64,000 nucleotides of DNA from Paraspadella gotoi (lineage: Eukaryota; Chaetognatha), in the NCBI GenBank assembly GCA_051294375.1, contig CM119270.1:19665741-19729740 (forward strand). Direction: 5' to 3'. This document shows positions 41,926-53,209 of this stretch, one piece after another. The notes under the pieces are model-generated. The model did not search any database. It had not been told where the DNA came from and worked only from the letters and a program-made list of their open reading frames with translations. The stretch's first letter is position 1. The number at the start of each line of letters is the position of its first letter. The position numbers were made by a program, and so were the translations under genes.

Positions 41926-42914
41926 GTAAGTTTCAAACAGTAGACGATGTTATTTTTGTTTTTTCTTTATATTTTTGACTCAAAGTACAAAAAAAACGCA
42001 NNNNNNNNNNNNNNNNNNNNNNNNNTGATATTCATTCGGGTGGCTTCTTTTGACGTAGTCGTCGTCCGTTCGTCGTGTCCGTCACGCTGTTTTTCCATAT
42101 AAAAACTACTACGCTTTATAAGGTTGGCTGTGACTTACCGTTTTTTTTTAAAATAAAAATTATTATGAATTTATGAAAAGTTTTACAAAAGTGTGGATTC
42201 ATAGTAAGTTTAAAAAGTTTAGATTATGCTGTTCTCCATCTTGAGAATAGCTTTGATATTTTCTATTACATTTGAATTTAAGTATTTTTTGTTTGAATTT
42301 CCAACTTCATGAGTAATTGTACTGCCAATATGCCAAATAAGATTATATTACTCATTTATTTCATATCCAAATTAGTATATAGAAATGCTTTAAATCTAAT
42401 TTACATTATTGCGGTCAGATATAATATTGAAGATGAAATTCAAAAAATTTATTTTAAATCTCATTTAATAAAAAATGGAAACTACAAAATAACTTTTTAT
42501 GAGGAAGCTTATATCTTAATTTTAATACAATATAAAAATAAAATCTTTTACAAGCTGCGATTGGAAAAAATTTGGGAAAAATTTCAAATTGTAACCATTG
42601 TAACATTTTTTGCCTTTCTTTTATTTATTTTTATTCTTTTTATTTCAGAAAAACGAGTTCAGTTTCGGTGCACTGACTGTACAGCGGCCTTCAACAGCTG
42701 TCCAGCTTTGTCTCTCTTTCTCTCTCTTTCTCTCTCTTCTTTCTTTCTCTTTCTGTTTCTTTCTTCTCTTTTCGATCTTGTTGCCTGATTCGTTCTTTTT
42801 GAAAAAATTATGATTATTTTTCTTTCTTTTATGTATATACTCTCTTTTCGTTAGTTTTGAGGTATTAGGAAAACAGTTATTGTTGACACACGATTTTTAG
42901 TGACACAATTTTTT

Positions 42915-42970
42915 AGTCAGACATGTTTCGGCATCTTTTCACTAGAGCCATATCATCAGTGTTTGACAAT
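42915..42970 (-). ncRNA. Hammerhead ribozyme, minus strand, copy 2 (noisy)
   Basis: The minus strand shows CTGATGA, a GGCTCT stem-II strand, a disturbed partner (AGATGCC in place of AGAGCC), GAAA, CATG and TC. Two inserted bases weaken stem II relative to 23530-23590. This may be an error or a decayed copy. Confidence 0.5.
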
Positions 42971-43268
42971 CAATATTTTGTCTCTGTTGAAGTAAGTTTA
43001 ATTGAAAGAGAGAAAGAGGGAGAGAAGAAGAGAGAGAAAAATTGAGGGAGAATTTCCAACAAAAGATAAGGTAAGGGACATTGGTCAGAGATGTGAGACG
43101 CTGAAAGGTGAGGAGAGGGAAGAAGTAAGCTTTTGGAAAAATGAAAATGAGGAGTGCGGGAGAGGAGAGAGATGGAGAGAGCAAAGCAAAAACTATACTA
43201 TCAACAGAGACCAAAATATGATTGTCAACACACTGATGAAGGCTCTAAAATGAAAGAGCCGAAACATG
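42922..43268. mobile_element. Hammerhead-bearing inverted-repeat element, second copy
   Basis: Same structure and flanks as 23542-23875, so it was copied with the whole unit and did not transpose separately. The left arm is noisier (CTGATGATATGGCTCT on the minus strand) and the right arm is cleaner (intact AGAGCCGAAACATG). Confidence 0.65.
43233..43268 (+). ncRNA. Hammerhead core, plus strand, copy 2
   Basis: CTGATGA (43233-43239), A, GGCTCT (43241-43246), loop, AGAGCC (43255-43260), GAAA (43261-43264), CATG (43265-43268). Stem II is a perfect 6 bp. The sequence leaves the ribozyme pattern directly after CATG, so this half lacks the UH cleavage site. Confidence 0.65.
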
Positions 43269-44538
43269 GTTTTTCTATTCTTAAAAACTTTTATTCGGGG
43301 CTTTTTTTCTCAAATACAAAATCCCAAATTTAACATCCGAATTTTACGTGGATACATTTTAAAAAAGTGAAGGAAATAACTTATATTGACAATGCATTTG
43401 TCAACATATAAATCAAGCTATGTGACATTATTATATATGACAGCACTTTCGCCAAACAATATTGATAAAATTTTTAAAAAAATAAATTTTGTATTTATTT
43501 ATATATTTGTACTTTGAAACGGGTGTTGGCCACTATTGGCAAATTATATCTTAAAAAGGAGTTGATAAGAGAGATATTAGTCAAATTAAACTTACTCTTT
43601 GTTATTCTGATAATTTATTTACTATTATTAAATTTTGATAAATATTTTTTAGATGTATATAAATTAATCATTTTATCTATTTTTTATAAATATAATTATG
43701 AGTTGTGATACTAATTTATAAATTAATTAAATATCAAATATAAAATTTGACCTCGATCTGGGTATTCTTCTAAAAAAAGAACAAGCAAAAATTTCATTCA
43801 AGATTAAAATTTTTTATAAAATGAGGAAATAAAATTTTTTTTGATGTAAGTAAAAAAAAATATTTTGGAGTCAAAAAATAAATCATAGGTTCGGCTTAAA
43901 CTGAGGTAATTTTTTCAAATATAATATTTTGTTAATAGGAATTAATATTTGGTCATTTATTATTGAAAAAGTTTAGTTTTTTTTCTTCTGAAATAGGGGT
44001 AGCCCCTCTTCAATGGAGGTTGAATCAAAAATTTAGTATGGGAATACATTGCTCCAAACGAAAATTTTATGCAATTTTAAGTTTACTTCATGTACAAAAG
44101 TTTTTCTGGATGTTTGATTTTAATTAACAATTTTGTCACGTGAGACTAAATACGTTTCCAAGGAATTGAATATTATAAAAGAAATGTTATTAATGGGAAT
44201 ATCTAGAAAGTATTAGCAAAAGATAAAGTACACTAAAATATAAAAGGGGGGCGATAATTTGAAGGCTATGTCATACGGAGAACCATTAAGAAATTTCATT
44301 AATAACTAATTTTGACAATATTTTAATGAAATGACAATATTTTGATATTCGAACGTTTCTTTACTAATTGTAATATCCAGCATAGAAATGCAGTCTTCGC
44401 CTGTTAGTAGTTTCAATACTTTTTTAAAATTTAAAACAAAAAACGAAACAAAAAAAACGACACGTTTTTTCCTCATTGTTTTTCTTCGCTTGAACGAAGA
44501 AGCTTTTCGGGCAATTTCCAAATCCACAGATGCAGAGC

Positions 44539-44576
<38 letters not shown>

Positions 44577-45059
44577 GAAGAGAAGATTAAATATGAGGAG
44601 GAAGAGAGGAGAGCATGATTATAATGCGGCTTGAACGAAAGAAATGAATGAATTAGTCAGCATTAAACTCAGCGTTTTTTGCTTTAACGAACAGAAATGT
44701 AACTAACTATTCACTTCATTTGTTTTTTTCGCTTTCCTCCAACGCCGATTCCCATTCCCGATTCCCGATACCCTCGATTCCCGAATTCCGATCCCCGTCT
44801 ACCCCCCACCTCCCCCATCCACCCCACAATCCACCTCCCCCTCTCTTCCCCCCCTATTTGGCCGATAGATTTTCTCCTGGATCTGTTTTCTCCTCTACAT
44901 CTGCAAGCTTCCGCTTTTTGGCGCTCAAATCTCACAAAAAGACACAATTTCGTTCGCAACGTGTCGCCGGCCAGAGAGTCAGGCGGGTCTCGCCTGGCGG
45001 TACGCAAGTTTTGAAAAATAAAAAAAAAGATCGAACACGGCGTCGTGATTTGATGTTGC

Positions 45060-45400
45060 GTAGCGGCGTTGGTGATGGAGTTGGAAAGCGGCCTTTGGTG
45101 AATGGAGTTGGTAGCGGCGTTGGTGATGGAGTTGTTAAGCGGCCTTGTGATGGAGTTTGGTAGCGGCGTTGGTGATGGAGTTGTAAGCGCGTTGGTGATG
45201 GAGTTGAAAGCGGCGTTGGTGATGGAAAATGAAACGCCCGTTGGTGATGGAAGTTGAAAGCGGCTTTGGGATGGAGTTGTAAGCGCGTTGGTGATGGAGT
45301 TGAAAGCGGCGAGTTGGTGATGAGTTGGTAGCGCGTTGGTGATGGAGTTGAAAGCGCTTGGTGATTGAGTTGAAAGTCGCTTTCGGATAGAGTTTAAACC
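45060..45400 (+). repeat. 24-bp minisatellite
   Basis: Units of GTTGGTGATGGAGTTG plus RTAGCGGC or AAAGCGGC. The length is a multiple of three, so it can be read as an 8-residue Gly/Val/Asp repeat, but indels break the frame. The reverse complement of the same array lies at about 50840-51110. Confidence 0.85.
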
Positions 45401-46559
45401 GAGGCGCGGTGATTTAGTTTACGGCTGGTCGTTCTTGGTGTGAGAAAATAAGCGCCGTATTTTTTTTTTCGGTGAAAGCGCCTTTGGGAAAGTGAAATGC
45501 GGCCCCAAGGTGGCGCGGCGTCGTCGGGCCGGGCGGCGTCGTAAAAACCGGCGTCGAGCCACAGAATTTTGAAAAAAAAATGCGGCGGTCGAATTTTTTT
45601 TTTTTTTTTCAAAACTGCGTCGTTTTAAAAGGAAAGAGTTTTTTCCGATTTAGTCGATCTCTTGTACTCTTTTGTAATTTCGGTTCTCGCCCATTTAAGA
45701 AATATTGGTCATATGAAAGCAATTTTATTCAAACTACGTAGAGTAGGATAGTGTATAGAGTGCGTCAGCCTTTCAAAGTTCGCTTCCACTTGTCTGTGTC
45801 TTGCCCGTCAAAATTGTGCGTCTTAAAAATTTTCCTTCTTTTCCTTAATCAGAAGAATTAACCAGTTCGTCGTCGTCGTCGTCGTGTCGTCGTTTTTTTT
45901 AGCTCTCTTTTCTTTTCTCTGTGGATGGGCGCCTCTACGTCAAGGCCGTTAAAGGCTCGGTGGCTACATAATACAGGCTGCCGCCTAAAAAAATGTTTTT
46001 TTTTTTCTAAACCGCTTTATGTCGCATGTTCTATTAATCTATTTTAATTGTGGTGAGTCGGAAAACTAATAAAAAAAATTAAACAGCGCTATTGGTTTAT
46101 TTATTTTGTCGTTCTATAACGGAAACTGTAGGAGTAGCTTTTACACAGTTATTTATTTTGATTTCTTTTGAATCGCAAAAGCAAAAACAAAATCACATGG
46201 GAAATAAAAGAGAAAAACTAAAGAAAGAGTCAAGAAAAGAAAAACTAAAAGTAAAAAAAAACTAGATTATCACGAAAAAAAAGTTAAAAAAAAAGGAAGT
46301 AAAAAAAGGTAAGTTGCTCGTTAATTCGCCTCAAATCTCGTTTTTCGTCCTCATCCATTTCCTCTGCCATTGAAATCACCTTGAACGGCCCACCCGTTAC
46401 ACCTCACCCAGGGGACCTGGAAAAATCAGCCTCAATTTTCCCAAAGCCTCATTTCAAATCGGCCTCATTTCATCTTAATTTTAGAAATTATACTCGTTTT
46501 TTAGAAGGTTATTCATGCGTTTAGAGTATAGAGTAAAAAATCGGGTTACAGATGGGGTT

Positions 46560-46745
46560 TCACGTTTAGTTTTAGGGATTAGGTTTTAATGATAAAGGTT
46601 TAAGAATAGATTAGGACTTGGGAATTGGCAATTCATTATTAAAGGGCTTGGGGGTCAAAGATTATGGCTTTAGGGTTAGGTTACTGTTAGAGGATTAGGT
46701 TTAGGTTTAAGGATTTAGTTAGTAATTTAGTTTACGAGATTGAAT
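46560..46745. repeat. Degenerate TTAGG-like stretch
   Basis: Many TTAGGG, TTAGGT and TTTAGG words spaced irregularly, for example TTTAGGGTTAGGTTACTG. This resembles decayed telomere-type sequence (TTAGG is the common arthropod telomere unit). The matching part of version B is a 233-N gap. It could equally be chance in TA/G-rich DNA. Confidence 0.3.
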
Positions 46746-47009
46746 GTTTTCTTTTAGTAATATATTATTATCAAGTTCAGAAATTAAGAAAGGAATTGGG
46801 CTCTTTTGGAAAAGAGAGCCGACAATCTATCTACATTAACGCCCTCACTTTCCGACCTTAAACTCTGCATTATTCCGTCTTTTGACGCAAGTTAAAGCTT
46901 CAGACTTTTCAAGCTTTCTCAACTCTTTCCATGACAACTTACCCTAACCACATTTTAAGAAAACTCACACACTATCTGCTCTTTTCCCGCGGACCTGCCT
47001 TGAACTCAC

Positions 47010-47198
47010 CCTGCCAGGCGTTGAGCGCCCCCATCGAAAGGTTTCCGGGGCGCGATGAAACTTGTTACGCAGTGGTCGCCGTGCTGGATCCCAAGGGGCG
47101 GGCATCCAGCATGAATGTAGAGAGAGATTGGGGATGACGGCGCACATTTTGGTCAGGGGGAGGAAGAGGAGGAGGAGGAAGAGAGGGACGGCGACGAG
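47010..47198 (-). pseudogene. C-type lectin-domain exon, version A, frameshifted
   Basis: Same exon as 53078-53209, with the same GTGAGT donor (47009-47004), but indels break the lectin frame after the PAPW motif. It is informative upstream, where version B has N. In the frame of the ATG at 47147, the preceding codons (47198-47151) read LVAVPLFLLLLFLPLT, a strong signal-peptide core. An ATG at 47215 lies one frame off and could be the true start if one base is in error. This predicts a secreted or membrane lectin-like protein. Confidence 0.5.
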
Positions 47199-48432
47199 AG
47201 ACGAGATCGATGCATTGTGGTGTGGTGTGTGGCGCAGTGTGCGGGAGTGTGTGGGAGTGTGTGTTTGTTTTTTCTTTGTTTGTTTTTTGTTTAATTTAGG
47301 TTGTTTTTTGTTGTTTTTGTTTTTTTTTTAAAGATTTGTTGTGAGATTAAAAAGAAGACGATTTGGTTTTCAAAGATGGTTTTTTTCTTCCTAAGGGGAT
47401 TTTTTTTTTAATTAATATTTTATAAATTTAAACTTTACTTGACGGAAAATGAAAACGTGGTTTGTGCTCGGATATTCAAGAGCGTAATGACTCGAATAGC
47501 TTTAGTTTTTGTGTTATGTTTTTTTTTCGTTTTGTTTCTATTTTGTTTCGTAATTTTCCAAAAACGAGGAATAGACGGAGATTTTTTTTTTATAATTTAA
47601 TTTGGCAAAGACGAGCGGGAGAAAAAGTTAATCGCAACTATTAACGGCGAATAATGAGGGAAAATAATTTGATGAAATTCGAGTAAATTTTACGGCGAAA
47701 GAAATGAAGACCGAACGGATTGAAGTTTGTTTCACGAAATGTAATTAAATACAAGAAATTGTGAAAGACTCGTGATCTCACTAAGAAGATGTTGAAAAGG
47801 ACGGTTTTGGTTTCAAGATTGTAAAAAGAGACGTTTGAAACAGACGTTTGTTTTGTTAAACAGATTCGTTAAAACAATTGAAAGAACGAGCGATAGTTAA
47901 ATTCTATTCGCAAAGGGACGCATGAGAATCGTTGCAGTTGGAAGAAGTTCATCAATGAGTGACAAAAAAAAAAAGAGAATCATGACTGACAATGTCTACT
48001 TTAAATAGGATGACGAAAAAAAATATTTTGTAACCAAAAAGTCGTTGTTTTTTTTTATTACAGGGTGAAACGACACGAATCGACGAAGTATGAAGATAAT
48101 TGATAATCGAAGTTGGTTGTGAAGATTTTTCACGATCCCGAAGACTTCTCACTTTTTTTTAAAAAGAAAGTGTGAATGAAGGAAATTCCCTCGCGACGAA
48201 CAAGTGAGACGAGTGAAGTTTGTTGAAGATGATTGTGAAGACGCGACTTGTGAAAGACGTTCGGTGATGAACGGTTGGACTCCGTCGCCGGCGAAACCTT
48301 TTTGCCAGCGCATCTGTGTGTGAAGACAAGAGAAAAGGAAAACAAATGAACATCGCGAAAGTGACTCACGCGTCTTGTGAGACTATACAATGTAACGTGA
48401 CGGAAATATTTTGCAAAAGTAGTGTAGTTGGG

Positions 48433-48524
<92 letters not shown>

Positions 48525-48547
48525 ATAGAGAGAGAAGAGAGAGAGGA
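48433..48547. repeat. (GA)n microsatellite
   Basis: A GA run of about 85 bp, then interrupted GAGA. Version B has a 197-N gap at the corresponding place. Version A and version B part company here. Confidence 0.95.
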
Positions 48548-48700
48548 AAAGACAGAAGGGGGAACTCCTTTCATATACCTTCATGACCTGCAGCAATCAC
48601 CGATGACTGAATATAAATTAGGGCAAAGAAAGAGAAAGAATATAGAATAAGAAAAAAAAGATTACGGCAAGAGCAGAAGAAAAGGAGAGCAAGAGAGAAG

Positions 48701-49932
48701 NNNNNNNNNNNNNNNNNNNNNNNNNGCCCGCCGCTCGTAATTTTGAATGTGAGGGAGGAATTGGGGTGAGGAAAGGTTAGTGAAGGGTGAGTATCTTCGG
48801 TGAAGAGTGAGTAAAGAAAACTGAGAGGTGANNNNNNNNNNNNNNNNNNNNNNNNNNNNNNNNNNNNNNNNNNNNNNNNNNNNNNNNNNNNNNNNNNNNN
48901 NNNNNNNNNNNNNNNNNNNNNNNNNNNNNNNNNNNNNNNNNNNNNNNNNNNNNNNNNNNNNNNNNNNNNNNNNNNNNNNNNNNNNNNNNNNNNNNNNNNN
49001 NNNNNNNNNNNNNNNNNNNNNNNNNNNNNNNNNNNNNNNNNNNNNNNNNNNNNNNNNNNNNNNNNNNNNNNNNNNNNNNNNNNNNNNNNNNNNNNNNNNN
49101 NNNNNNNNNNNNNNNNNNNNNNNNNNNNNNNNNNNNNNNNNNNNNNNNNNNNNNNNNNNNNNNNNNNNNNNNNNNNNNNNNNNNNNNNNNNNNNNNNNNN
49201 TCTCCCGCTCCCCTTCTAATATTCCAAAATTACATTCATAACAATTTACATTCATAAAAAGGAAGTTGATTTTTCGTTGCTGCCTACAAATGATCCATTT
49301 TTGCTGAGAGAGAATTTGGGTGGAGTCGGGNNNNNNNNNNNNNNNNNNNNNNNNNNNNNNNNNNNNNNNNNNNNNNNNNNNNNNNNNNNNNNNNNNNNNN
49401 NNNNNNNNNNNNNNNNNNNNNNNNNNNNNNNNNNNNNNNNNNNNNNNNNNNNNNNNNNNNNNNNNNNNNNNNNNNNNNNNNNNNNNNNNNNNNNNNNNNN
49501 NNNNNNNNNNNNNNNNNNNNNNNNNNNNNNNNNNNNNNNNNNNNNNNNNNNNNNNNNNNNNNNNNNNNNNNNNNNNNNNNNNNNNNNNNNNNNNNNNNNN
49601 NNNNNNNNNNNNNNNNNNNNNNNNNNNNNNNNNNNNNNNNNNNNNNNNNNNNNNNNNNNNNNNNNNNNNNNNNNNNNNNNNNNNNNNNNNNNNNNNNNNN
49701 NNNNNNNNNNNNNNNNNNNNNNNNNNNNNNNNNNNNNNNNNNNNNNNNNNNNNNNNNNNNNNNNNNNNNNNNNNNNNNNNNNNNNNNNNNNNNNNNNNNN
49801 NNNNNNNNNNNNNNNNNNNNNNNNNNNNNNNNNNNNNNNNNNNNNNNNNNNNNNNNNNNNNNNNNNNNNNNNNNNNNNNNNNNNNNNNNNNNNNNNNNNN
49901 NNNNNNNNNNNNNNNNNNNNNNNNNNNNNNNN
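48701..49932. other. Gap-rich stretch
   Basis: N at 48701-48725 (25, placeholder size), 48832-49200 and 49331-49932. The sequence islands between them are purine-rich (GGGTGAGGAAAGG) and hold no supported gene. A (TCG)n array follows at 50020-50058. 50060-50660 is AT-rich with nothing recognised. Confidence 0.9.
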
Positions 49933-50022
49933 TCCCTTCTCCTTTCCTTTGTTTCAAACTTTCCTCCATCAGTCCGACTTCACTCACCCTCGGCTCCATT
50001 ATGCCGATTTAATGTTGCATAT

Positions 50023-50060
<38 letters not shown>

Positions 50061-50834
50061 GAGAGAAGAAAGAAAGTTTTCCAGGATTCGATCTGGAATT
50101 ATTCCTAACGCTAATGTTTCTCGAGGTTGTAAAATGTTCCAAATGTCAAAAATATTAAAATTACGAATTGCTAATTGTTAGAAAAATGTTTTTATAACGC
50201 ATTGAATTTTTGACAATTTGAAAGGCTAATTGTATTTTAAACATCTTAGGTTTTTAGGACCTAAACTTTCCCGAGTTTAAAAGCATTTCTAGAGTTTAAT
50301 ACAAGCCATATATTTGAACATCAGACATGCAAACTGTTTTCTTAAAATTCTTAAAATTGTTTCGCCCCGAATTGAAGCTCGTATAGAGGAAACAACGCGA
50401 GGATTCGTTTAGAATTCCGAAAACAGTTGGATGGATTTCAAAACAAAAACAAAACCATGGCGTTGTCATTTTGTTTCATGGTTCAAACTTGGGCCGAATC
50501 TATAATGTATAACGTTGAAAAACTCTTTCTTTGGTCGGGAGGGGATGTTTATATGTTTATTTAGGGCAAAGCGTTACTTGAAAAAGGTTTTATCCTTTGA
50601 ATAAAGCGTTTTCGAATCTCCAATGAGAAAGAGGCATAGAGGAAGAGGAAAAGGAGGAAGATAGAAGAGAAGATTAATATGAGGAGGAAGAGGAGGAGAG
50701 CAATGATTATAATGCGCTTGAACGAAAGAATGAATGAATTAGTCAGCATTAAACTCAGCGTTTTTCTTTACGAACAGAAATGTAACTAAAATATTCACTT
50801 CATTTGTTTTCCTTTCCTCCCAACCCCGATTCCC

Positions 50835-51375
50835 GAAACGCGCTTTCAACTCCATCACCAACGCCGCTTTTCAACTCCACTCCCATCACCAACACACGCC
50901 GGCTACCAACTCCATCACCAAGGCCGCCCCGGCTTACAACTCCATCACCACGCCCGCTACCCCCAACGGGCCATCAACCAAACGCCGCTTTCAACTCCAT
51001 CACAACGGCCGCTACCAACTCCACCACCCGACGCCGCTACCAACTCCATCACCAACGCCGCTTTCAACTCCATCACCAACGGCGCTACCAACTCCATCAC
51101 CGACGCAGTGTTCATCTTTTTTTTTTTATTTCAAAAACTTGGCAGGGTGGTACCGCCAGCGACGCCCCCCGCCTGACTCTCTTGGCGGCGACACCGTTTG
51201 CGCGATTTGTCTTTGTGAGAGATTGAGCGCAAAAAAGCGAAGCAGCTGCAGATTGTAGTGTAGAGGAGGAAGAAGAAACAGGGATCAGGAGAAAATATCT
51301 ATTCGCAAATATGGGAATGAAAGGGGGAGGTGGATGTGAGGTTGATGGGTGGTAGGATGGGGGGTGTGGACGGGA
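50835..51375 (-). repeat. Inverted internal segment relative to version A
   Basis: The reverse complement matches about 44750-45400: first the minisatellite (units read CAACTCCATCACCAACGCCG), then the TTTCAAAACTTG and CGCCTGACTCTCTTGGC segments, then GAGATTGAGCGC and a GGGGGAGGTGGAT stretch. Flanks on both sides keep the same orientation as in version A. The left junction is near CCCGATTCCCG. The right one is in the following gap. Confidence 0.75.
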
Positions 51376-53077
51376 NNNNNNNNNNNNNNNNNNNNNNNNN
51401 NNNNNNNNNNNNNNNNNNNNNNNNNNNNNNNNNNNNNNNNNNNNNNNNNNNNNNNNNNNNNNNNNNNNNNNNNNNNNNNNNNNNNNNNNNNNNNNNNNNN
51501 NNNNNNNNNNNNNNNNNNNNNNNNNNNNNNNNNNNNNNNNNNNNNNNNNNNNNNNNNNNNNNNNNNNNNNNNNNNNNNNNNNNNNNNNNNNNNNNNNNNN
51601 NNNNNNNNNNNNNNNNNNNNNNNNNNNNNNNNNNNNNNNNNNNNNNNNNNNNNNNNNNNNNNNNNNNNNNNNNNNNNNNNNNNNNNNNNNNNNNNNNNNN
51701 NNNNNNNNNNNNNNNNNNNNNNNNNNNNNNNNNNNNNNNNNNNNNNNNNNNNNNNNNNNNNNNNNNNNNNNNNNNNNNNNNNNNNNNNNNNNNNNNNNNN
51801 NNNNNNNNNNNNNNNNNNNNNNNNNNNNNNNNNNNNNNNNNNNNNNNNNNNNNNNNNNNNNNNNNNNNNNNNNNNNNNNNNNNNNNNNNNNNNNNNNNNN
51901 NNNNNNNNNNNNNNNNNNNNNNNNNNNNNNNNNNNNNNNNNNNNNNNNNNNNNNNNNNNNNNNNNNNNNNNNNNNNNNNNNNNNNNNNNNNNNNNNNNNN
52001 NNNNNNNNNNNNNNNNNNNNNNNNNNNNNNNNNNNNNNNNNNNNNNNNNNNNNNNNNNNNNNNNNNNNNNNNNNNNNNNNNNNNNNNNNNNNNNNNNNNN
52101 NNNNNNNNNNNNNNNNNNNNNNNNNNNNNNNNNNNNNNNNNNNNNNNNNNNNNNNNNNNNNNNNNNNNNNNNNNNNNNNNNNNNNNNNNNNNNNNNNNNN
52201 NNNNNNNNNNNNNNNNNNNNNNNNNNNNNNNNNNNNNNNNNNNNNNNNNNNNNNNNNNNNNNNNNNNNNNNNNNNNNNNNNNNNNNTCTATTAATCTATT
52301 TAATTGTGTGAGTCGGAAAACTAATATAAAAAAAATTAACGCGCTATAGTTTATTTATTTTGTCGTTTTAAAACGAAACTGTAGGAGTAGCTTTTTACAA
52401 CAGTTATTTATTTTGCATTTCTTTTGAATCCAAAAGCAAAAAACAAAATCACTGGGAAATAAAGAGAAAAAACTAAAAGAAAGAGTCAAGAAAAAGAGAA
52501 AAAAACTAAAAGTAAAAAAAAACTCGATTATCACGAAAAAAAAGTAAAAAAAAGGAAGTAAAAAAAGGTAAGTTGCTCGTTAATTCGCCTCAAATCTCGT
52601 TTTTCGTCCTCATCCATTTCCTCCTGTCATTGAACTCACCTTGAACGCCCCCCCGTTACACCTCACCCAGGGGACCTGGAAAAATCAGCCTCATTTTCCC
52701 AAAGCGCTCCATTTCAACAATCGGCCTCATTTCATCTTAAATTTTAGAATTATACTCGTTTTTAGAGGTTATTAGGTTAGAGTATAGAGTAAAAAATCGG
52801 GTTACAGATGGGGNNNNNNNNNNNNNNNNNNNNNNNNNNNNNNNNNNNNNNNNNNNNNNNNNNNNNNNNNNNNNNNNNNNNNNNNNNNNNNNNNNNNNNN
52901 NNNNNNNNNNNNNNNNNNNNNNNNNNNNNNNNNNNNNNNNNNNNNNNNNNNNNNNNNNNNNNNNNNNNNNNNNNNNNNNNNNNNNNNNNNNNNNNNNNNN
53001 NNNNNNNNNNNNNNNNNNNNNNNNNNNNNNNNNNNNNNNNNNNNNNCTCTTTCCCGCGGACCTCCTTCGAAACTCAC

Positions 53078-53209
53078 CCTGCAGGCGTTGAGCGCCCCCT
53101 CGAAGGTTTCCGGGGCGCGGATGAACTTGTAGCAGTGGTCGCCGTGCTGGACCCAAGGGGCGGGGCACTCCAGCATGATGTAGAGAGAGATGGGGATGAC
53201 GGCGCACAT
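53078..53209 (-). CDS. N-terminal exon of a C-type lectin-domain protein, open copy
   Basis: The frame from ATG 53209 covers 44 codons to a GTGAGT donor (53077-53072, phase 0). It contains CPAPWVQHGDHCYKF, then APETFEGALNAC. This is the typical opening of a C-type lectin fold: first Cys pair, W, G, CYkF, and the A...C of helix 1. The rest of the domain must lie in later exons at lower coordinates, within a gap or outside. The hydrophobic CAVIPISLYIML stretch plus the upstream segment seen in version A suggest a signal peptide that extends further upstream. The CYxFxRxP pattern recalls the N-terminal lectin domain of arthropod contactin, but this is only a suggestion. High GC and codon structure support coding. 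Confidence 0.7.

Larger units (their letters stand above)
37076..42025. other. 4.95 kb block interrupting copy 2, ending in a 25-N gap
   Basis: Copy 1 reads ...GGTTCAGGCT-TGATATTCATTC... without interruption (about 22636). In copy 2 the left half ends at 37075 and the right half begins at 42026 with no bases lost. The block starts with a T-run and contains AT-rich DNA (37100-39000, nothing recognised), several microsatellites, and two exon-like segments near its right end. Either an insertion or a contig scaffolded into the wrong gap would explain it; the fixed-size gap favours scaffolding. Confidence 0.65.
42026..44105. repeat. Duplicated unit, copy 2, right part
   Basis: Matches copy 1 from TGATATTCATTCGGGTG (about 22646) to about 24715, including the ribozyme element. 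Similarity ends near TGTACAAAAG, after which each copy has its own flank. 44106-44540 is AT-rich with nothing recognisable. Confidence 0.85.
44576..48440. repeat. Second duplicated locus, version A
   Basis: It starts after a CT tract (44541-44575) with AGAAGAGAAGATTAAATATG, matching 50663. From about 46027 it is again collinear with 52287 onward and ends near GAGACTATA, matching 54427. The part 44745 to about 45400 is inverted in version B. It contains the disrupted C-type lectin exon. Confidence 0.8.

Noticed and set aside
46320-46370. Minus-strand frame MAEEMDEDEKRDLRRINEQL
   Set aside because: Attractive in version A, but version B has a different start region (ATGACAGGAGG) that breaks it, and no splice donor follows.
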